From assembly GCA_002721675.1 (NCBI GenBank), contig PBLC01000005.1, forward strand, positions 9,019-49,152: a stretch of DNA of 40,134 bases, in the 5' to 3' direction. Below the pieces are notes generated by a model. The model was not told the DNA's origin. It searched no databases and was given only the letters and a program-made list of their open reading frames with translations. Within the stretch, counting starts at the first letter, position 1; every line of letters starts with the position of its first letter. Of the stretch, positions 25,593 to 34,695 are shown one piece after another. The translations under genes were made by a program, and so were the position numbers. The stretch comes from Chloroflexota bacterium (lineage in GTDB: Bacteria > Chloroflexota > Dehalococcoidia > Lucifugimonadales > Lucifugimonadaceae).

Positions 25593-26129
25593 ATGGAAGA
25601 GTTAAGCATAGATAGTATTAGAGTTAGTCTTTCGAATTATCAAAGAGTTGTAATTCTTAAATTGAAATCTAAAGAAATGTTTATCCCAATTTGGGTTGGG
25701 CCCAGCGAAGCTGATGCAATCGCAATAAAACTTCAGAAAGTTTCTCTGCCTAGGCCTTTAACTCATGATTTAGTTATTTCTTTACTTGATTCACTTTCAG
25801 TATCTGTAGAATATGTATTAATTGAATCCATGAAAGAAGAAACATTTTTTGCAAAAGTTGCAATAAAAAGTAATGACAAAATTATTATGATTGATTCAAG
25901 AGCATCAGATGCAATTGCTCTTGCTGTAAGGGTATCATGCCCTATATATGCCAATGATGATGTTGTTGAAAAAGTATCCGTTTCTTTAGATCATGACAAT
26001 CAGACTGTTAACAAAAAAAATAAAGAAAATATCGAATCTAGCAGTATGGATTACAAACAAGAAACTGACCTAAGCCAATTTGTTGATTTTATCGATACTC
26101 TCGATTTAGAAAGTTTGGGAGATAATTAG
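25593..26129 (+). CDS. Bifunctional nuclease (BFN/DUF151) family protein
   Basis: The first about 130 residues match the DUF151/bifunctional-nuclease family: EELSIDSIRVSLSNYQRVVI, MFIPIWVGPSEADAIAI, RPLTHDLVISLLDSL and SRASDAIALAVRVSCPIY. Plant and bacterial members have been reported to cut DNA and RNA, though many bacterial ones are uncharacterised. The remaining 45 residues are polar and acidic (NKKNKENIESSSMDYKQ and on), probably disordered. AGGAG precedes the ATG. It lies just upstream of the ATP synthase genes with a 111-base gap and is likely a separate unit or the end of the pyrF transcript. Confidence 0.85.
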   Translation: MEELSIDSIRVSLSNYQRVVILKLKSKEMFIPIWVGPSEADAIAIKLQKVSLPRPLTHDLVISLLDSLSVSVEYVLIESMKEETFFAKVAIKSNDKIIMIDSRASDAIALAVRVSCPIYANDDVVEKVSVSLDHDNQTVNKKNKENIESSSMDYKQETDLSQFVDFIDTLDLESLGDN

Positions 26130-26163
26130 TTTCATTAGTAAAGATCGCTTAAATAAATTTCTC

Positions 26164-26192
26164 TTGTCTTGCAAAATTCAATATGTTAGATT
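26164..26192 (+). promoter_or_regulatory. Candidate promoter of the atp operon
   Basis: In the 111-base gap 26130-26240, TTGTCT (26164-26169) is 17 bases from TAGATT (26187-26192), each 4/6 to consensus. This would give a 5' leader of about 40 bases. Confidence 0.35.
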
Positions 26193-26203
26193 TATGATGG
26201 TTC

Positions 26204-26220
26204 ATTTCTTGAAAAGAAAT
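26204..26220 (+). other. Small hairpin in the atp leader
   Basis: ATTTCTT, a GAA loop and AAGAAAT form a perfect 7-bp stem 20 bases before the first atp start. There is no T-run, so it is not a convincing terminator. Confidence 0.3.
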
Positions 26221-26240
26221 ATTAAAGAATCGGCTTAATT

Positions 26241-26462
26241 ATGAAAAAGAATTTCATAATTTTTGGAAAAATAACTGGCCTCGGGTGGTTTGTTGTAATT
26301 ATAACTATAGGTTTAGTTTTGGTGGGAAGATGGATTGGGAGTTTTATTGGTTCGCCCATCCTTTTTGCATCAATTGGAGGCTTAATTGGAATAGTGGTTT
26401 CTTATTTAGGTATAAGATCAAGCATTAGGGAAATACTAAATAATAATGGAAGAGATAAATGA
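26241..26462 (+). CDS. AtpI/AtpZ-like F-ATPase assembly membrane protein
   Basis: The 73-residue protein has two membrane segments (LGWFVVIITIGLVLVGRWIG and FASIGGLIGIVVSYLGI) separated by a short turn (SFIGSPI), ending in a charged tail RSSIREILNNNGRDK. This shape and its position as first gene of the atp operon match AtpI/AtpZ (Uncl) proteins, which help assemble the c-ring or handle cations. The sequence itself is too short for a firm family call. Its stop overlaps atpB by four bases. No ribosome binding site is obvious. Confidence 0.7.
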   Translation: MKKNFIIFGKITGLGWFVVIITIGLVLVGRWIGSFIGSPILFASIGGLIGIVVSYLGIRSSIREILNNNGRDK

Positions 26463-27607
26463 ATAAATCAATAATATTGCCCTTCTTTATTATTTTATTT
26501 ATTACTTCTATATTAGGTGGCGCAATTGGCGGCGCTTTCCCATTCGGCGGTTTTTTTCAAAGTCCGATCGCTCACATACAATTACCTGCTGAAAAAATTC
26601 CAGGATTAGGCGTTTTTAATACATCTTTAACTCTCTGGATAGGTATGATTATTTTAATGACATTTGTATTGTTGGCAACAAGAAATATGAAAAATGTGCC
26701 TGATGGTAGACTTCAAAATATAGCCGAAGTGATTGTTGAGTTCTTTGTTAATTTGGCTCAAACTATATCTGGAAGTGAAAAAGGTAGAAGATTTGTTCCC
26801 TTAGTGCTTTCAATATTTTTGTGTGTAGTTGTTTCAAATTGGGTTGGAGTTTTGCCAGGCGTAGGTACTGTAGGAATAGTAGAATCTGCTGAAGTTGTTT
26901 ATTCGCATAAAGAACATAAAGTTGATTCATGTCACAGTTCAGATCATAGTTCAGATCATGGTTCAGATCACAAAGACTTTAATTGCAAAGAAGCTTTAAA
27001 AGAGCATTTAGTTGTTTTCGAAAGTATTCCAGGTACTGGCATAAAATATCTACCTCCTGGAAGAGGTGAATCCAAAGTAGAAAAAGGTGGAGGCGTAGTG
27101 TTGGTAGAAGATGTTATCCATAGTCATAGTAAATTAGAAAGCAAGACATATGATCAAAAGCATGAGAAGCCACTTTCTTCAAACCTAGAAGGAAAGTATG
27201 CGGGTAGGTTATTGCCGCTACTTAGAGGTGCAAATACTGATCTTAATACTACTCTTGCAATCGCGATTGTAGCTATGGTAGCAGTTCAGTTTTGGGGTAT
27301 TAGTGCATTAGGTATAAGAAAATATGGAGGTAAATTTTTTAACTTTTCTTCACCTATAATGCTTTTCGTTGGCTTGCTTGAATTTATAGCAGAATTAGCA
27401 AGAGTTGTAAGTTTTACCTTTAGATTATTTGGAAACATGTTTGCTGGAGAAGTTCTGCTTGTCGCAATGATGTTCTTGTTGCCATTTATTGGTATTATTC
27501 CATTTATGGGTCTTGAATTATTTGTAGGAGTAATTCAAGCATTTATATTTTCAATACTAACCCTGATTTTTGGTATTACAGCCATATCAGATCACAGTGA
27601 ACATTAA
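26459..27607 (+). CDS. atpB: ATP synthase F0 subunit a with a large His-rich insertion
   Basis: Subunit a forms the proton half-channels beside the c-ring. At 382 residues it is about 110 longer than E. coli subunit a. The core is intact: TRNMKNVPDGRLQNIAE after the first helix, the essential Arg322 in FTFRLFGNMFAGE, and Gln360 in GVIQAFIFSILTLIFG. The extra sequence lies at about residues 140-252, between the helix ending VSNWVGVLP and the RGANTDLNTTLAIA helix, a loop that faces outside in E. coli. It contains three SSDH/GSDH repeats, two Cys (158 and 176), many His and a hydrophilic stretch up to KYAGRLLPLL. Expression should follow the atpI-like gene by ATGA coupling. Confidence 0.93.
   Translation: MNKSIILPFFIILFITSILGGAIGGAFPFGGFFQSPIAHIQLPAEKIPGLGVFNTSLTLWIGMIILMTFVLLATRNMKNVPDGRLQNIAEVIVEFFVNLAQTISGSEKGRRFVPLVLSIFLCVVVSNWVGVLPGVGTVGIVESAEVVYSHKEHKVDSCHSSDHSSDHGSDHKDFNCKEALKEHLVVFESIPGTGIKYLPPGRGESKVEKGGGVVLVEDVIHSHSKLESKTYDQKHEKPLSSNLEGKYAGRLLPLLRGANTDLNTTLAIAIVAMVAVQFWGISALGIRKYGGKFFNFSSPIMLFVGLLEFIAELARVVSFTFRLFGNMFAGEVLLVAMMFLLPFIGIIPFMGLELFVGVIQAFIFSILTLIFGITAISDHSEH
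26936..26971 (+). repeat. Three 12-bp repeats encoding SSDH/SSDH/GSDH
   Basis: AGTTCAGATCAT occurs twice in tandem and is followed by GGTTCAGATCAC, all in frame inside atpB. It looks like a slippage-prone minisatellite in the insertion loop. Confidence 0.9.
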
Positions 27608-27629
27608 ATATGAAAAATAAAATTATTAA

Positions 27630-27917
<288 letters not shown>

Positions 27918-27941
27918 GAAAGGTTAAAAAATAGGAGTATT

Positions 27942-28421
27942 ATGGGTATAAATTTACCAGGTTTAATAACTCAATTAATTAGCTTTGCTATCTTGGTATT
28001 TCTTCTTACAAGGTTTCTTTACAAACCTGTAGTGAAACTTTTAGATGAAAGAGCCGAAAAGATAAAAAAAGGATTGAGCGATGCAGAATCTGCTTCAAAA
28101 GGTGCGGAAGAAGCTGCTAGCAAAATTGAAGAAGAACTTTCTCAAGCCAGATTAGAAGGCAAGAAATTGATTGAGGCTGCTAGAGATGCTTCGAATAGAT
28201 TAAGAGAGGATGAAAAAGAGAAAATAACTTCTGAAATTTCTCAGATGATGGATAAGGCAAAAAAGGAAATTAATAGTGAACGAGATAGTGCGATTCTCGA
28301 ATTAAAAAATAGATTTGGAGAATTAGTAGTAGATGCGGCGGGCAAAGTAATTGAAAAAGAAATTGACGAAAAATCTCATTCTGAATTAATTAAGAAAGCT
28401 TTGGAGGAGAAGTCACTTTGA
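27942..28421 (+). CDS. atpF: ATP synthase F0 subunit b
   Basis: The 159-residue peripheral-stalk protein has an N-terminal membrane helix (LITQLISFAILVFLLTRFLY), then KPVVKLLDERAEKIKKGL, the conserved beginning of the stalk, and a long charged coiled coil rich in Ala, Glu and Lys to the end. The length and pattern are normal for bacterial b. Only one b-type gene is present, so a homodimer is expected rather than the b/b' pair of phototrophs. AGGAG precedes the ATG. Confidence 0.94.
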   Translation: MGINLPGLITQLISFAILVFLLTRFLYKPVVKLLDERAEKIKKGLSDAESASKGAEEAASKIEEELSQARLEGKKLIEAARDASNRLREDEKEKITSEISQMMDKAKKEINSERDSAILELKNRFGELVVDAAGKVIEKEIDEKSHSELIKKALEEKSL

Positions 28422-28435
28422 TTAGGTAACAGTTT

Positions 28436-28966
28436 ATGAAAAATTCTTCGACAACAAATAGGTATTCTGACGCAATTTTTGAAATTGCTAGAGAGGATGG
28501 GGAATTAGATTCTTGGAAAAATTTCTTAGAGGATTTAACTGATGTATTTAGTGACTCTGGGACAGTTGATTTTTTTCAAGATCCGAAGATTAGTAATAAA
28601 GATAAACTCAAATTGATCAGCAATTCAGAAATCAAATCCAATAGTCGTCAGTTAAATTTTTTAAGAATAATTGTAGAAAAAGGGAATGTATATCTTTTTG
28701 ATTCTATACTTATAAGATTTAATAAACTTGTTGATAGTTTTAATGGGATAAAAAGAGCAGATGTTATTACCGCTTTTAAACTCGAGCAAGAAGAATTGGA
28801 TAAAATTAATGAAAAACTAAGCGATTTAGTTGGATCTAAAGTTGTGAGTGTTAACTCGGTTGACAAGACTATCTTAGGAGGTTTTGTAGCCAAGTTTGAT
28901 GACCAAATGTTAGATATGAGTACTAAAGGAAAATTAAATAGATTAAAGGAATCAATTATTGATTAA
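28436..28966 (+). CDS. atpH: ATP synthase F1 subunit delta
   Basis: The 176-residue protein links the peripheral stalk to the top of F1. N-terminal landmarks are TNRYSDAIFEIAREDGELDSW and FFQDPKISNKDKLKLI. The C-terminal VDKTILGGFVAKFDDQMLDM and TKGKLNRLKESI is the typical delta ending (GG-F-D motif). Sequence conservation is low, as usual for delta. The position between atpF and atpA makes the call firm. Confidence 0.92.
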   Translation: MKNSSTTNRYSDAIFEIAREDGELDSWKNFLEDLTDVFSDSGTVDFFQDPKISNKDKLKLISNSEIKSNSRQLNFLRIIVEKGNVYLFDSILIRFNKLVDSFNGIKRADVITAFKLEQEELDKINEKLSDLVGSKVVSVNSVDKTILGGFVAKFDDQMLDMSTKGKLNRLKESIID

Positions 28967-28984
28967 TTAGATTTAGGAGAAAAA

Positions 28985-30490
28985 ATGGCTTCACAAGATA
29001 TATCTTCAGTGATAAAAAAACAAATTCAAGACTATGGTGATAAATCATCATTGGTTGATGTAGGCACAGTAGTTGAGGCAGGTGATGGAATTGCACAGAT
29101 TCATGGATTGTCTAATGTAAAATATAGTGAATTACTTGAATTTCCGAATGGTACTTTAGGTATGGCTCTCAACCTTGAAGAAGATAGTGTAGGGACAGTG
29201 GTATTAGGAGATTACTTAGATATCAAAGAAGGCGATGAAGTAAAAGCAACAGGAAGGATTGTTGAAGTCCCTGTTGGCGAAGAGTTAATAGGAAGAGTAG
29301 TCGATCCTCTTGGTATGCCTATAGATGGAAAAGGATCTATTAAAACTAATTCAACAGCACCTGTTGAGAAACCAGCACCAAACGTTGTAAGTAGGAAATC
29401 CGTAGATCAGCCAGTACAGTTTGGGGTTAAAGTAGTAGATGCATTGGTGCCAGTTGGAAGAGGGCAAAGAGAATTAATTATTGGGGATAGGAGTACTGGT
29501 AAAACTGCTGTAGCTATAGACTGCATAATAAATCAAAAAGGTGGAGATCTAGTCTGTATATATGTAGCGATAGGCCAAAAATCTTCTAAAGTTGCAAGTG
29601 TAGTAGACACTTTACAGAAATATGATGCAATGGAGCACACAATTGTTGTTGCCGCAAATGCTTCAGACTCTGCTCCACTTCAATATTTAGCCCCTTATTC
29701 AGGTTGTGCAATGGCTGAGTATTTTATGGATAAAGGTAAAGATGTTTTAATTGTATATGATGATTTAAGTAAACATGCTTGGGCATACAGACAGATGTCT
29801 CTTCTACTTAGAAGGCCTGCGGGAAGGGAAGCATATCCTGGAGATGTATTTTATCTTCATTCGAGACTTCTTGAGAGGGCTGCAAGAGTAGAGCAAGAAT
29901 ATGGAGGAGGCTCAATAACTGCTTTACCAGTAATTGAAACTCTTGCTGGAGATGTATCTGCATATGTGCCTACAAATGTGATCTCAATAACTGATGGTCA
30001 GATTTATTTAGAAGCAGATTTATTCAATTCGGGGGTAAGGCCAGCTCTTAATACAGGGCTATCAGTTAGTAGGGTAGGAGGGTCAGCTCAAGCAAAAGCG
30101 ATGAAAAAAGTTTCTGGTAGTTTAAAAATTGAGTTGGCTCAGTACAGAGAATTGGCAGCTTTTGCCCAATTTGGATCCGATGATTTAGATGATGTTACCA
30201 AAAAGCAATTGAGTAGAGGGGCTATAATTGTAGAGTTATTAAAGCAACCTCAATATGAACCAGTTCCTCTAGAAAATCAAGTGACATTATTATATTTGGC
30301 ATCAGAAGGTTTGCTTGATGATATTGATGTTTCTGATGTAGCAAAATACGAAATAGCTTGGAATGAATACGCCAACTCTAATGTCTCTGATGCATTAAAA
30401 AATATTAGAGAATCTGGAGACTTGAGCGATGAAGATATGCCTAAAATAAAGAAGGCAGCTGAAGACTTTAACAAAATTTTTAATACATAG
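28985..30490 (+). CDS. atpA: ATP synthase F1 subunit alpha
   Basis: The 501-residue non-catalytic nucleotide-binding subunit shows the beta-barrel start [21 protein letters not shown]-loop GDRSTGKT at residues 167-174, [19 protein letters not shown] and [16 protein letters not shown], which supplies the arginine finger to the neighbouring beta active site. No truncation or odd residue is seen. GGAG (ttaGGAGaaaa) precedes the ATG. Confidence 0.97.
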   Translation: MASQDISSVIKKQIQDYGDKSSLVDVGTVVEAGDGIAQIHGLSNVKYSELLEFPNGTLGMALNLEEDSVGTVVLGDYLDIKEGDEVKATGRIVEVPVGEELIGRVVDPLGMPIDGKGSIKTNSTAPVEKPAPNVVSRKSVDQPVQFGVKVVDALVPVGRGQRELIIGDRSTGKTAVAIDCIINQKGGDLVCIYVAIGQKSSKVASVVDTLQKYDAMEHTIVVAANASDSAPLQYLAPYSGCAMAEYFMDKGKDVLIVYDDLSKHAWAYRQMSLLLRRPAGREAYPGDVFYLHSRLLERAARVEQEYGGGSITALPVIETLAGDVSAYVPTNVISITDGQIYLEADLFNSGVRPALNTGLSVSRVGGSAQAKAMKKVSGSLKIELAQYRELAAFAQFGSDDLDDVTKKQLSRGAIIVELLKQPQYEPVPLENQVTLLYLASEGLLDDIDVSDVAKYEIAWNEYANSNVSDALKNIRESGDLSDEDMPKIKKAAEDFNKIFNT

Positions 30491-30492
30491 AT

Positions 30493-31338
30493 ATGCCAAA
30501 TTTAAGAGAATTAAGAAGTAGAATAAAAAGTGTAGAGAGTACTTCTAGGGTTACGAATGCACTGCAAATGATCGCGGCAGCTAAAATGAAAAAGGCTCAA
30601 GATAAGGTTCTTGATGGTAGGTCATATGGTGAAAAGTTAAACTCTATTCTTTCAAATTTTTATCTAAGTAATCCGGAAATTTTTAATTCAGAAGATACTA
30701 AAGGAGATAAAAATTTGGTTATCCTGGTAACACCTGACAGAGGTCTCTGTGGAGCGTTGGTATCTAATGTCCTAAAATTAGCTTCTAATTATTTTGAAGA
30801 TCATAATTCAGATAGAGAAATTGTAGTGATTGGTAAGAAAGGCAATAGTTATATTGCAAGGACAACCAACAATGAACCTAAATTTTATCAAGTATCTGAT
30901 ATGCCTGCTTTTGATGAAGTGTCTGACATTACTAAATTTATTATTGAAAAATATTCTAGTGGAGAATTTGGTGAGATAAATATTATTTATTCTGAGTTTA
31001 TAAGCACTGCTGTACAAAAAGCTAAAATTAAAAAACTGATGCCAATTCAAATTGATGAAGACTCAGAGGGAAAAGTTTCTTCAGAATTCTTGTATGAACC
31101 AAGCCTTGAAGAAGTATCAAATGCCTTAATTCCTAGATACGTAGAGGTTAATATATTTAATGCAGTGTTGGATTCTATAGCTAGCGAACATTCTGCAAGA
31201 TTAGTAGCAATGCAAAATGCTACAGATAATGCTAATGAATTAAAGGAAGATTTAACATTAGATTTAAATAAAGCAAGGCAACAAACCGTTACATCTGAAA
31301 TATTAGATATTATTGGAGGAGCTCTCGCCTTAGAATAA
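30493..31338 (+). CDS. atpG: ATP synthase F1 subunit gamma
   Basis: The 281-residue central-shaft protein begins NLRELRSRIKSVESTSRVTN and AMKMIAAAKMKKAQ-like (here ALQMIAAAKMKKAQ), and ends with the conserved coiled helix SARLVAMQNATDNANELKED and NKARQQTVTSEILDIIGGA. The middle has LVTPDRGLCGALVSNV. Everything is canonical. It starts two bases after the atpA stop. Confidence 0.96.
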   Translation: MPNLRELRSRIKSVESTSRVTNALQMIAAAKMKKAQDKVLDGRSYGEKLNSILSNFYLSNPEIFNSEDTKGDKNLVILVTPDRGLCGALVSNVLKLASNYFEDHNSDREIVVIGKKGNSYIARTTNNEPKFYQVSDMPAFDEVSDITKFIIEKYSSGEFGEINIIYSEFISTAVQKAKIKKLMPIQIDEDSEGKVSSEFLYEPSLEEVSNALIPRYVEVNIFNAVLDSIASEHSARLVAMQNATDNANELKEDLTLDLNKARQQTVTSEILDIIGGALALE

Positions 31339-31353
31339 TGAAACTTAAACTAA

Positions 31354-32778
<1,425 letters not shown>

Positions 32779-32780
32779 TC

Positions 32781-33029
32781 ATGAGCCTAAAACTTGAAAT
32801 AGTAACATCTGAAAAAAATGTGTTTTCTGGGGATGTAGATTATGTCGGAGTCAAAAGTTCTGATGGGGAGTTAGGAATATTGCCTCAACATGTCCCATTA
32901 GTAACTGAACTTGTTGAAGGCAAAGTAACTTGGAGACTTAACAATAAGAGTCAAGAAGTTAATATATCTGGAGGATTTCTAGAAGTTATTAATAATAAAG
33001 TTACTATACTTGCTGATAAAGTAGACTAA
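32781..33029 (+). CDS. atpC: ATP synthase F1 subunit epsilon, short form without the C-terminal helices
   Basis: The 82-residue protein contains only the beta-sandwich domain of epsilon: LKLEIVTSEKNVFSGDVDYV, GELGILPQHVPLVTEL, and GGFLEVINNKVTILAD. Usual epsilon subunits are about 130-140 residues and end in two helices that can extend and inhibit rotation. These are absent here, and the stop codon shares four bases with rex, so no downstream extension exists in frame. Short epsilons are known in some groups (for example green sulfur bacteria). Inhibition by epsilon is therefore not expected in this enzyme. Confidence 0.93.
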   Translation: MSLKLEIVTSEKNVFSGDVDYVGVKSSDGELGILPQHVPLVTELVEGKVTWRLNNKSQEVNISGGFLEVINNKVTILADKVD

Positions 33030-33703
33030 CTTGTTACCTTGCTTAACCTTCTTTGTCTTAGATGATAAGTCATAGATTCAATTTCTAATCCAGGATCTAA
33101 ATTCTTTACAATTACATAATCAGGTATTTTTGGTGTGAAACTAGAAAAATTAATTATATAAAATAAATCATTACCAATTAATGTATCTGCTACAAATTGA
33201 GTAATATTATTAGGTGTAGCAATTATTCCAATTTTTATATTCCTTGTTTTTATCGTTCTTTGAAGGTCCTTTATATCTTGAATTTTTAAATTTGAAATTT
33301 TTTTACCAATCATTCTTAAATTAGGATCGAATGCTGCGACTATTCTGTATGTTTGTGATCTTTTTTGTCTCATAAATTCCATGGCTGATCTTCCTAATGT
33401 GCTACCTCCAATTAATACAGCATTCCAACTAGCATCAAGACCTAGTAATTTTTGTAAACTTTTTTTTAATACCTTTACGTTATACCCTTTGCCATTAATT
33501 CCGTTTATACCAAGTGATGTCAAATCTTTCCTAATTTGACTTGATTCTACAGGCATATACAAAGAAAGTTCTTTAGAACTCGTAATTTTTATTTCTTCTT
33601 GTTGGAGTTGAGATAATATTCTTAAATATATTGGCAGTCTATCTAATACAACCCTAGGAATATCTGAACTCAAATATGATTGTTTAATTATATCTTTAGC
33701 CAT
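33026..33703 (-). CDS. rex: Redox-sensing transcriptional repressor Rex
   Basis: The 225-residue protein matches Rex. It has an N-terminal winged helix with RLPIYLRILSQL and the recognition segment SSQIRKDLTSLG followed by GKGYNV, then a Rossmann domain and a domain-swapping C-terminal helix (DPGLEIESMTYHLRQRR). Rex binds promoters of respiration and fermentation genes and releases them when NADH rises. The glycine-rich loop reads LIGGSTLGRSAMEF instead of the usual GAGNLG-like form. The gene is convergent with atpC and divergent from hspR. I see no canonical TTGTGA-type Rex operator next to it. Confidence 0.88.
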   Translation of the reverse strand: MAKDIIKQSYLSSDIPRVVLDRLPIYLRILSQLQQEEIKITSSKELSLYMPVESSQIRKDLTSLGINGINGKGYNVKVLKKSLQKLLGLDASWNAVLIGGSTLGRSAMEFMRQKRSQTYRIVAAFDPNLRMIGKKISNLKIQDIKDLQRTIKTRNIKIGIIATPNNITQFVADTLIGNDLFYIINFSSFTPKIPDYVIVKNLDPGLEIESMTYHLRQRRLSKVTS

Positions 33704-33744
33704 AAAAGCAATATTAAACTATAAAAGTCTAAATCTAAAATAAA

Positions 33745-33771
33745 AATTTATGTTGACATGATCTGTATCAA
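33745..33771 (-). promoter_or_regulatory. Candidate rex promoter
   Basis: On the minus strand TTGATA (33771-33766) is 15 bases from TAAATT (33750-33745). Its -35 is the right half of the HAIR-like repeat. Confidence 0.3.
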
Positions 33772-33772
33772 G
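33752..33772. promoter_or_regulatory. HAIR-like inverted repeat, candidate HspR operator
   Basis: The known HAIR consensus is CTTGAGT-N7-ACTCAAG. Here TTGA-N11-TCAAG is kept with exactly that spacing (GTTGACA, seven bases, TATCAAG), giving 4/7 and 5/7 half-site matches. It lies 48 bases before hspR and covers the -35 boxes of both divergent promoters, as expected for autoregulation. Confidence 0.5.
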
Positions 33773-33779
33773 TTATAAT
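33753..33779 (+). promoter_or_regulatory. Candidate hspR-grpE-dnaK promoter
   Basis: Perfect TTGACA (33753-33758) and perfect TATAAT (33774-33779) are separated by 15 bases, two shorter than optimal. The leader to the TTG start would be about 34 bases. Confidence 0.55.
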
Positions 33780-33819
33780 ATACCCAATGTTATAAGAAAC
33801 AGAATATAAGATATATAAA

Positions 33820-34161
33820 TTGGAAAGCGGAGTATACATAATAAGCGTTGCAGCAAGATTACTCGAAGTTCATCCTCAAACATTAAGAAAATATGAGAAA
33901 TATGGGCTTGTGAGTCCTTCGAGGTCTGTGGGTATGCTTAGGCTGTATTCTGAAGAAGATTTAATTAGACTCAAGATTATAAAAACATTAGTGGATGATT
34001 TTGGGGTTAATTTGGCAGGCATAGCGATAATTATGGAATTTGTTGAAGGTTTAGATGAAGTTTCAATGATTGTAAATAGTATTAATGAAACCAATCTTAG
34101 ATCTAGAAAGAATATGCTTGATGAAAAATTGAAATCTTTGTTGTCAAAAGTTATAGGCTAA
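33820..34161 (+). CDS. hspR: Heat shock repressor HspR (MerR family)
   Basis: The 113-residue protein has an N-terminal MerR helix-turn-helix: YIISVAARLLEVHPQTLRKY, EKYGLVSPSRSVGMLRLYSE and DLIRLKIIKTL, then DDFGVNLAGIAIIMEF, closely following HspR proteins. HspR represses dnaK operons at HAIR sites and works with DnaK as co-repressor. The start is TTG at 33820; no ATG or GTG in frame lies nearby. It is followed directly by grpE and dnaK, so it should sense free DnaK. In actinobacteria hspR ends the operon, whereas here it leads it. Confidence 0.87.
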   Translation: MESGVYIISVAARLLEVHPQTLRKYEKYGLVSPSRSVGMLRLYSEEDLIRLKIIKTLVDDFGVNLAGIAIIMEFVEGLDEVSMIVNSINETNLRSRKNMLDEKLKSLLSKVIG

Positions 34162-34695
34162 ATGAGTAACAAAAAGAAAGAAAAAAAACTATCAAAATCT
34201 GAAGTTGAAATTAATGATTTAAAAAAAGAAAGGGATGATTTTAAAAATATTGCAGCCAGAGCTCAGGCTGATTTAGTAAATTATCGAAATAGAATGAAGG
34301 TGGAATTAAGTGAAATAGAAAGCAGAGGTAAGAAAACTGTATCTCTTAAGGTTCTTTCAGTGATTGATGAATTCGATTTAGCATTAGAAGGTATAGTGCC
34401 AATTATAGGCCAAGCTGCTAATAGTGAAGCTGCAGATATAGTAATAGATGGATTAGATATTATAAGAGAGAAATTTAAAACAACTTTTGAATCTGAAAAT
34501 ATAAGTGAGATCACAGAAGTAAAAATTTTCGATCCTGTTTATCATGAGGCATTAATTACTACAGAGACTGATAAATATGAACCTGGTGCAATAATAAAAA
34601 TTTTGAGAAAAGGTTACATAATGAATGATGAAGTTATAAGGCCAGCTCAAGTAGAAATTGCTAAAGAAAAAAATGAAGAAAAGGAGAAAAAATAA
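34162..34695 (+). CDS. grpE: Nucleotide exchange factor GrpE
   Basis: The 177-residue protein exchanges ADP for ATP on DnaK. The N-terminal coiled coil is [20 protein letters not shown], then [18 protein letters not shown], the [13 protein letters not shown] segment, and a C-terminal beta domain with [10 protein letters not shown] and [20 protein letters not shown]. It begins directly after the hspR stop and overlaps the dnaK ATG by one base. Typical length is 170-200. Confidence 0.95.
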   Translation: MSNKKKEKKLSKSEVEINDLKKERDDFKNIAARAQADLVNYRNRMKVELSEIESRGKKTVSLKVLSVIDEFDLALEGIVPIIGQAANSEAADIVIDGLDIIREKFKTTFESENISEITEVKIFDPVYHEALITTETDKYEPGAIIKILRKGYIMNDEVIRPAQVEIAKEKNEEKEKK

